Shown one piece after another: positions 59,210 through 64,000 of a stretch of DNA of 64,000 nt. Position 1 is the stretch's first letter, and every line of letters starts with the position of its first letter. The stretch spans positions 105,464,610 through 105,528,609 of the forward strand of contig NC_133934.1 in the NCBI RefSeq assembly GCF_031877795.1, in the 5' to 3' direction. The notes beneath the pieces are model-generated. The model was not told the origin of the DNA and did not search any database. It saw only the letters and a program-made list of their open reading frames with translations. This stretch comes from Strix aluco (taxonomy: Eukaryota > Chordata > Aves > Strigiformes > Strigidae). Position numbers and translations under genes: made by a program.

Positions 59210-62200
59210 GTAAGGAGGGAGACAGACATGGGAGCCCACCAAGTGCCTGTGGGTGCCCCTCGGAGCAGATCAGAGGAGCACAATGTTAAAGGGTGGAAGT
59301 GAGTGGGATCCCCAGAAGGTCTGGTTGGTTCTGCAGTGGCCATAGTGTAAGGATGTGGCTGGTTCTAGGGGAGCAATCAGGTGTCACTGGAGAGGTTGCA
59401 GCTGGATCGAAGTGTGCTGGGAGCCAGGCTGCTCTCCCTCAGCCTCCATGGATCCCACAGCAGCGCAGCATCTCTGTTCTGCAGGACCACAGGCAACAGC
59501 ATCGAAGCCTGTGCGTTCAGTGGGCAGCATTGCAGGTTATCCTTGCCCAGCAAAGGCAGTATGTATCTGCAGAAAGCAAAATACAGGAACAATGAGCGGT
59601 ACTGGAAGTCCCCAAAGCTGTGGTAGGCTCTTCTGTGGGCTGGGGCTACTGCCTTAGGGGGGCTACCAGGGGCAGACATAGAGGCTGGTGACACTGTGTC
59701 CTGCTTACAGCGCTGTTGGTCCCAGTGTTCAAAATACGAGACAGATCTCTCTGAAATCATGTCTTATACAGTCCATTTGGGCAGGAGAGCAGGAGTTACT
59801 TGCCTTTGGGTTTTGAGGTCTTATTGTTCCCCCTTTCATGTGTGTTTCTTTCTCTCCTGGAAAACTAAAAATGGTCAGGAAAAAAAGGCATTTTGGTATG
59901 CAAACTGGGGCTGCTGCATCATCCCATGACCTCACTAGCAGGTTTAAGGAAAACACAGAGGGAAACAAGGCTTCTGAGGAAACTAGCTGCCAGCAAGGCG
60001 TGAAACTTTTCTCAGAAGAATTACAGCCAAAGCCTCAGCCTACCATGTCCCTGGAAAGCCAGGGGCCGTGTGATCCTGGCCTTGGCTCTCCTTCCATCTT
60101 GGACAAATGCACCCTGCAGCCTTCCTGTGCAGAGCTTTGCTTCATCCTACATTTGTTATTTAGGAGCACCACCACTAAAAAACTGCCCTAGTCCACCCCA
60201 GAGGCAGCTGCAAGGCAGTGCTGGGTGGAGTAATGGCTGAGTTAATGTTTGCCAGGGCCTCTGAGGGCATTGGGGATGTGACCTCCAAAGGGACTTCAGG
60301 CAGTTTCTGCTCTGGACTGTGTTAGGTTGCAATTAAGAGGGAAACTGATAATGGGAACTGGTAGGTGTTGGACCAGTGAGGAGTGTAACGGGCTTGGGAC
60401 GGTGCTTGTGATCTGCTGGCTGGCATCCACAAAGGTCGTTTCAGTGGATGCACAAGGCTAATGCTGAAAAGACTCAGACAGCCCTGACTCTGATCTGAAA
60501 TGGGACTGCCAGTACTGGTTTTATGGGAGTTAAGAGGTGCTGAGCATTGCTCTGGCAATGAGACTGGGTCGTCTTTTCCAGTGAATTGTCTGGACCGACA
60601 TGTCCACATAGCTCCAGACAAAGTGGCCTTAATCTGGGAGAAGGATGAACCCGGAGAGGAGGTGCGTGTCACGTACAGGTCAGTACTTACCTCTGAGCAT
60701 ACAAGAGATGCATTGCAGCATGCATGAACACTGCACAGGGCTGATCTGCTGATGTGCATCATGTGAGGGGATGCAGCATCCCTTCACATAGATAGATCAA
60801 CAGTATGGTGGCCGTTGGCTTGTCTGTGCTGATCTGAGACTTCAGCCTGATTAACCCTCTGGGCCCCAAAGGATCCCTACTCTAGCCAAGAAGGCAGATG
60901 CAAGCCCCTCATTGCAGCATGGCAATGCTTGTAGGTAAGACCACATGGGAAAGTCACACACATGTGCCTTCCCAGCAAGGTTCCTGGTGTCTAAACTTGC
61001 AGGTGAATGGTTTGCAAGAGAGGCCAGGTTCATAGCCGCATGGGTTTTGGGAAGTCCCATGCTCATCTGCACATCAGCAACACTGCTGGATTTGACTCTC
61101 TGGGGGGACTGCCTGTCCAACCCTGCTAGGTTGGTGTGGGGTCCCTCACCTTCCAGCTCAATTTGCCTGCACTCTGAGTCTCCACTGCAGAATCCACTTA
61201 AATCCCTCTGTACACAGACCAAGTCCCTCTGTCCTCTCTAGCTCCAGACCTCACATGACAAACACGACCATCCACCCGTGCCAGTCTCCCTGCATGGACA
61301 GCCCTTCCATGACATGAGTCACTGACAGCCAAGCCCTGGTTTATTGGAGGGAGTCTTCTTGGGAGAAACATTGTTTTGCTCACCGCTTTCCTACAGCTGT
61401 TGTTCTCACTAGTGGGCACAAGCTCTGGAGGACCTGACCTTCCCAGCTTTAGCAAAGCACGGGGCCCTGTTTTCATGGGGGAAGATAACTAACTCCTCAT
61501 GTGTAGCCTCCAGCCTTGCAGGGTAGTGTGTTGCTCCAGTTGTACAGGCTGATAAGAAATTTGCAGGCTGTCACTGGGAAAGTCAGCTGAGGTGTTGTGG
61601 GCTTGCTGACTCAGGGGAATTGCCAGTAGCCATTGCTGGCCATATGGCTCACTTCTCATGCTACCCAGTGAGAGTGTCAGGCTCTGTACAGAGGCCATTC
61701 TGATCTATTTCTTTTCCATAAATAACAGCCCATGTTAGTGATTGTCTTTTCCTCTCCTTCCCACTGACATTTTACAACTCTCCCATGGATTTCCAGAGTG
61801 GGGAGGTTAGGGTGCGTAGGGATGTAAGCTGTGTACCTGTGACTCTGGGGCCCCCCATCTTTATGCAAGCAGGTAAGATCTGTAGGAAAGTCTCTAACTG
61901 TGCCATTGCTTCTTTGGGCAGGGAACTGCTGGAGCTGACATGCCGCCTGGGAAACACCTTGAAACGGCAAGGGGTGAAACGGGGTGACAGGGTGACAATC
62001 TACATGCCCCCATGCCCACTGGCGGTGGCTAGCATGCTGGCCTGTGCCCGTATTGGGGCTGTGCACACTGTGGTGTTCGCCGGGTTCAGTGCAGAGTCCC
62101 TAGCAGACAGGATCCGGGATGGTAAGAGCCAGCGGGTAACAGGGACACCTGTTTCCCTTGGGGGACAGTGCTAAGCTTGTTGGTTCGGCAGCTGGAGGGT

Positions 62201-64000
62201 TCAGGGTTGTGAAAAGGCAGAGGGTTTCTGAGTAAGACTCCCTGGGCTAACTGAGGTTGTCCTGCCATGATGTATGTCCCTGAAGCAGGGATTAGCACCC
62301 CAGGAAATGGCATGGGCTCACTAAATAGCTTCCAGCCCATGGGGTGGACTGGTTCTCTCCTTCATTCAAGGGACTAAAGGGCCGGGATACAGCATCTCCT
62401 CTGAGGGGATGCAACACAGGCAGGAATGAATGGGAAACAGATGCAAAGCTGCTGGTTTTGCTAAATGGAGGCCATGAGTAACAAGGGCTGGGAGACAGAG
62501 GGAGAGGCGCAGGGTCATAGTGGAGCCAAACTGCTGTGTGACTGATGGAGAGGGGCAGAGCTGCTTATGGGGCTCTCTGCCTTCTGCAGCCCAGTCAGAG
62601 ACAGTGATCACAGTGAACCAGGGGCTGAGAGGTGGCAAGGTTATTGAGCTAAAGAAGACAGTGGACCAGGCTGTGAAGCAGTGCCCAGGAGTGAAACGGG
62701 TTCTGGTTTCCATGAGGACCGACAGCAAGTTTCCCATCACAGCCCGGGATGTGCCACTGGAGGAGGTGAGAGGCTGCCTGGCACTACTGCTGCTTCCCCT
62801 GGGCAATGTGCCCACTCTGGCATCAGGGACAGGGAGTGGAGAGAGGGTCCTGGCTGGCCATGACAGTTTTGTTGGTGTTGACACGATGTGGGGACATTGT
62901 CCTGCAGCAGAAGCGGCAGCTGGAGCTGCACACGAGTTCCGGACAGTTCCAGGAACTGTCAGGATGGGTAACTGGTGGCTCTTTCCACAGCACCAGCCCT
63001 GTACTGTCAGGGGCAGGCAGTGCAAACCAGGGCTTGTAGTAGGGTGGAGCAGGGGCTAGAAACAACCCAGACATGGGCTGACACGTTGTGAGCCCAGACT
63101 TCGACTGCCACTGCACTGTCACACACTGCTCTGCTGGCAGACCCTCTGTGAGCGCCACTGGCAGCCTGTGTCCAAGGAAGCAGGCAGCGAGGTTGCTTGC
63201 GTGCCTGTTAGTCGTGGCACACAGGATGGCCAGGCTGCCAGCATGGAGCACTGTTTCTGAAGAGGTAAGCCCCTGCTGTGCATTTCTGTTAGCTCTCCAG
63301 AGCTGCACAGAGGTCTCCCCGCCTCTGCTCATCCCATCTGCAAGCAATTAGTGCTAGAAAAGCTTTCTGGAAGACTTCTGTGCTGGTCAGAGCAGCGGCA
63401 GCATAAAAATAACTGCCTCTTACTCAGCAGGTCTGCTCTGGCTGAGCAGAGCGTTTGCCAGCTCAGCAAGGCGAAAGAGAGTTCAGGCTGGCGAGCAGGG
63501 GCAGCGGAGGTGCAGAGGCGGGAGGATGGTATGGGGGGAGCAGGGTGGCGCAGGTGCTCAGTGGGAAGCTTGGGGAAGAGGTGCACAAGCAAGTGTAGGG
63601 ACAACACAGGGAAGCCTGTGTGACCCTGTGAGACAGCAGTTCTCTCTCCTGCAGGAGATGATGAAGGAGGATGCGTGCTGTGAGCCTGCTGCCATGGACA
63701 GTGAAGATATGTTGTTCCTTCTCTACACATCAGGCAGCACCGGCAAACCCAAGGGTCTGGTTCATTCCCAAGCTGGTTACTTGCTGTTTGCTGCTCTCAC
63801 ACACAAGGTAATGGATCCCAGACACAGAGCACTCATGAGTCAGCAGTTCATAGGCAGTGCAGAGAACTTCCTTGTTGCACCATGAGCTCATCCTTATCCA
63901 GAGCAAAGTCTCTGGGAAGCCCTCCCAGGGTGTCAGCCCAGTAGAGCACATCTGCCTACAGGTAGTGGGGAAGACCGGCACATACTCTGGAGCAGGCCCT
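58894..64000 (+). CDS. ACSS1-like: ACSS1-like mitochondrial acetyl-CoA synthetase, 5' part (314 aa, continues past window)
   Basis: Acetyl-CoA synthetases activate acetate with ATP and CoA through an acetyl-AMP intermediate; the ACSS1 type works in the mitochondrial matrix. Exons joined: 58894-59209, 60582-60678, 61922-62121, 62590-62765 and 63655-63807. All are GT-AG with phases 1, 2, 1, 0 and 0, totalling 942 nt. The N-terminus [21 protein letters not shown] is basic and lacks acidic residues, as in a matrix-targeting presequence. The family segments WFLGGQLNV (96-104), GDRVTIYMP (159-167), [20 protein letters not shown] and the adenylation P-loop [11 protein letters not shown] (287-297) are all present. 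[15 protein letters not shown] resembles ACSS1 (HTQAGYLLYAALTHK) more than cytosolic ACSS2. The CoA-binding C-terminal half lies beyond the edge. Whether this is ACSS1 itself or its paralogue cannot be settled here; the VSX2 neighbourhood favours a paralogue. Confidence 0.9.
60582..60678 (+). CDS. ACSS1-like: ACSS1-like exon 2
   Basis: This 97-nt exon follows TCGTCTTTTCCAG and ends ACGTACAG|GTCAGT. It encodes [20 protein letters not shown] and then [13 protein letters not shown], the conserved NCLDRH and ALIWE stretch of acetyl-CoA synthetases. It joins exon 1 in phase 1 and exon 3 in phase 2. Confidence 0.93.
61922..62121 (+). CDS. ACSS1-like: ACSS1-like exon 3
   Basis: This 200-nt exon is spliced after GCTTCTTTGGGCAG and ends CGGGATG|GTAAGA. 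It encodes [40 protein letters not shown] and [20 protein letters not shown], which is part of the large adenylation domain. Similarity to vertebrate ACSS1 is close throughout this exon. Confidence 0.95.
62590..62765 (+). CDS. ACSS1-like: ACSS1-like exon 4
   Basis: This 176-nt exon follows CTGCCTTCTGCAG and ends GAGGAG|GTGAGA. It encodes [40 protein letters not shown] and [19 protein letters not shown], matching the NQGLRGG...ELK region of ACSS1. The frame remains open into the intron to 63059, but the consensus donor and the phase-0 join to exon 5 define the end. Confidence 0.93.
63655..63807 (+). CDS. ACSS1-like: ACSS1-like exon 5 (adenylation P-loop)
   Basis: This 153-nt exon follows CTCTCTCCTGCAG and ends CACACAAG|GTAATG. 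It encodes [20 protein letters not shown] followed by [14 protein letters not shown], the nucleotide-binding signature of the ANL superfamily, and then [17 protein letters not shown]. The next exon of the family (GCVADIGWITGHSY region) is not in the remaining 193 nt, so the gene continues off the right edge. Confidence 0.95.

Noticed and set aside
62520-63059. Reading ACSS exon 4 as one long exon to 63059
   Set aside because: A consensus donor at 62766 in phase 0 joins perfectly to exon 5, and residues after it do not resemble the family.
1-64000. CRISPR arrays, operons, ribosome binding sites, tRNA or rRNA genes
   Set aside because: The window is vertebrate nuclear DNA; I saw no regularly spaced repeats, no tRNA-like cloverleaf with A and B boxes, and no rRNA similarity.

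Overview
The window is nuclear DNA from a vertebrate, most likely a bird. The evidence is a vertebrate VSX2 homeobox gene with compact introns, CpG-island promoters, and interspersed repeats that are nearly all CR1-type LINEs. One CR1 is young with an open reverse-transcriptase tail and several are ancient and decayed. There is one retroviral LTR-like element and no recognisable mammalian L1 or Alu/B1-type SINE. A crocodilian or turtle is not formally excluded.

Layout. About 1-32.5 kb has no protein-coding gene that I can support. It is the upstream flank of VSX2 and holds two isolated CpG islands (about 1.57-2.90 and 22.64-23.34 kb). It also holds several AT-rich blocks dense in TAAT homeodomain cores that look like conserved developmental enhancers, decayed CR1 copies (8.6-9.95, 13.4-13.9, 21.9-22.5, 26.3-26.8, 28.5-28.75 kb), a younger CR1 (11.42-12.08 kb, minus strand) and a probable solo LTR (10.2-10.8 kb). 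VSX2 (CHX10) lies on the + strand from about 32.54 to 56.9 kb with five coding exons: 32607-33042, 34342-34426, 37254-37377, 53905-54085 and 55150-55481. Every junction has GT/AG and phases agree, giving 385 aa with octapeptide/eh1-like motif, paired-type homeodomain (Q50), CVC domain and OAR motif. A 16.5-kb intron splits the homeodomain. After a poly(A) signal at 56879, a mitochondrial acetyl-CoA synthetase of the ACSS1 type begins at 58894 on the same strand. Its first five coding exons (314 aa) are present and it runs off the right edge.

How they fit together. VSX2 is a retinal progenitor and bipolar-cell transcription factor controlled by distant enhancers, so the gene-poor flank and the large intron are plausibly its regulatory territory. 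The ACSS gene is metabolic and probably just a neighbour. The pairing is still informative: in mammals VSX1 sits beside ACSS1, so VSX2 beside an ACSS1-like gene looks like the matching half of a whole-genome-duplication block. The most notable protein-level observation is a strong upstream splice acceptor before VSX2 exon 5 that would insert 21 in-frame residues into the CVC region. Exon boundaries and domain calls are read directly from the sequence. Enhancer calls are inference from motif density and have not been tested by alignment.
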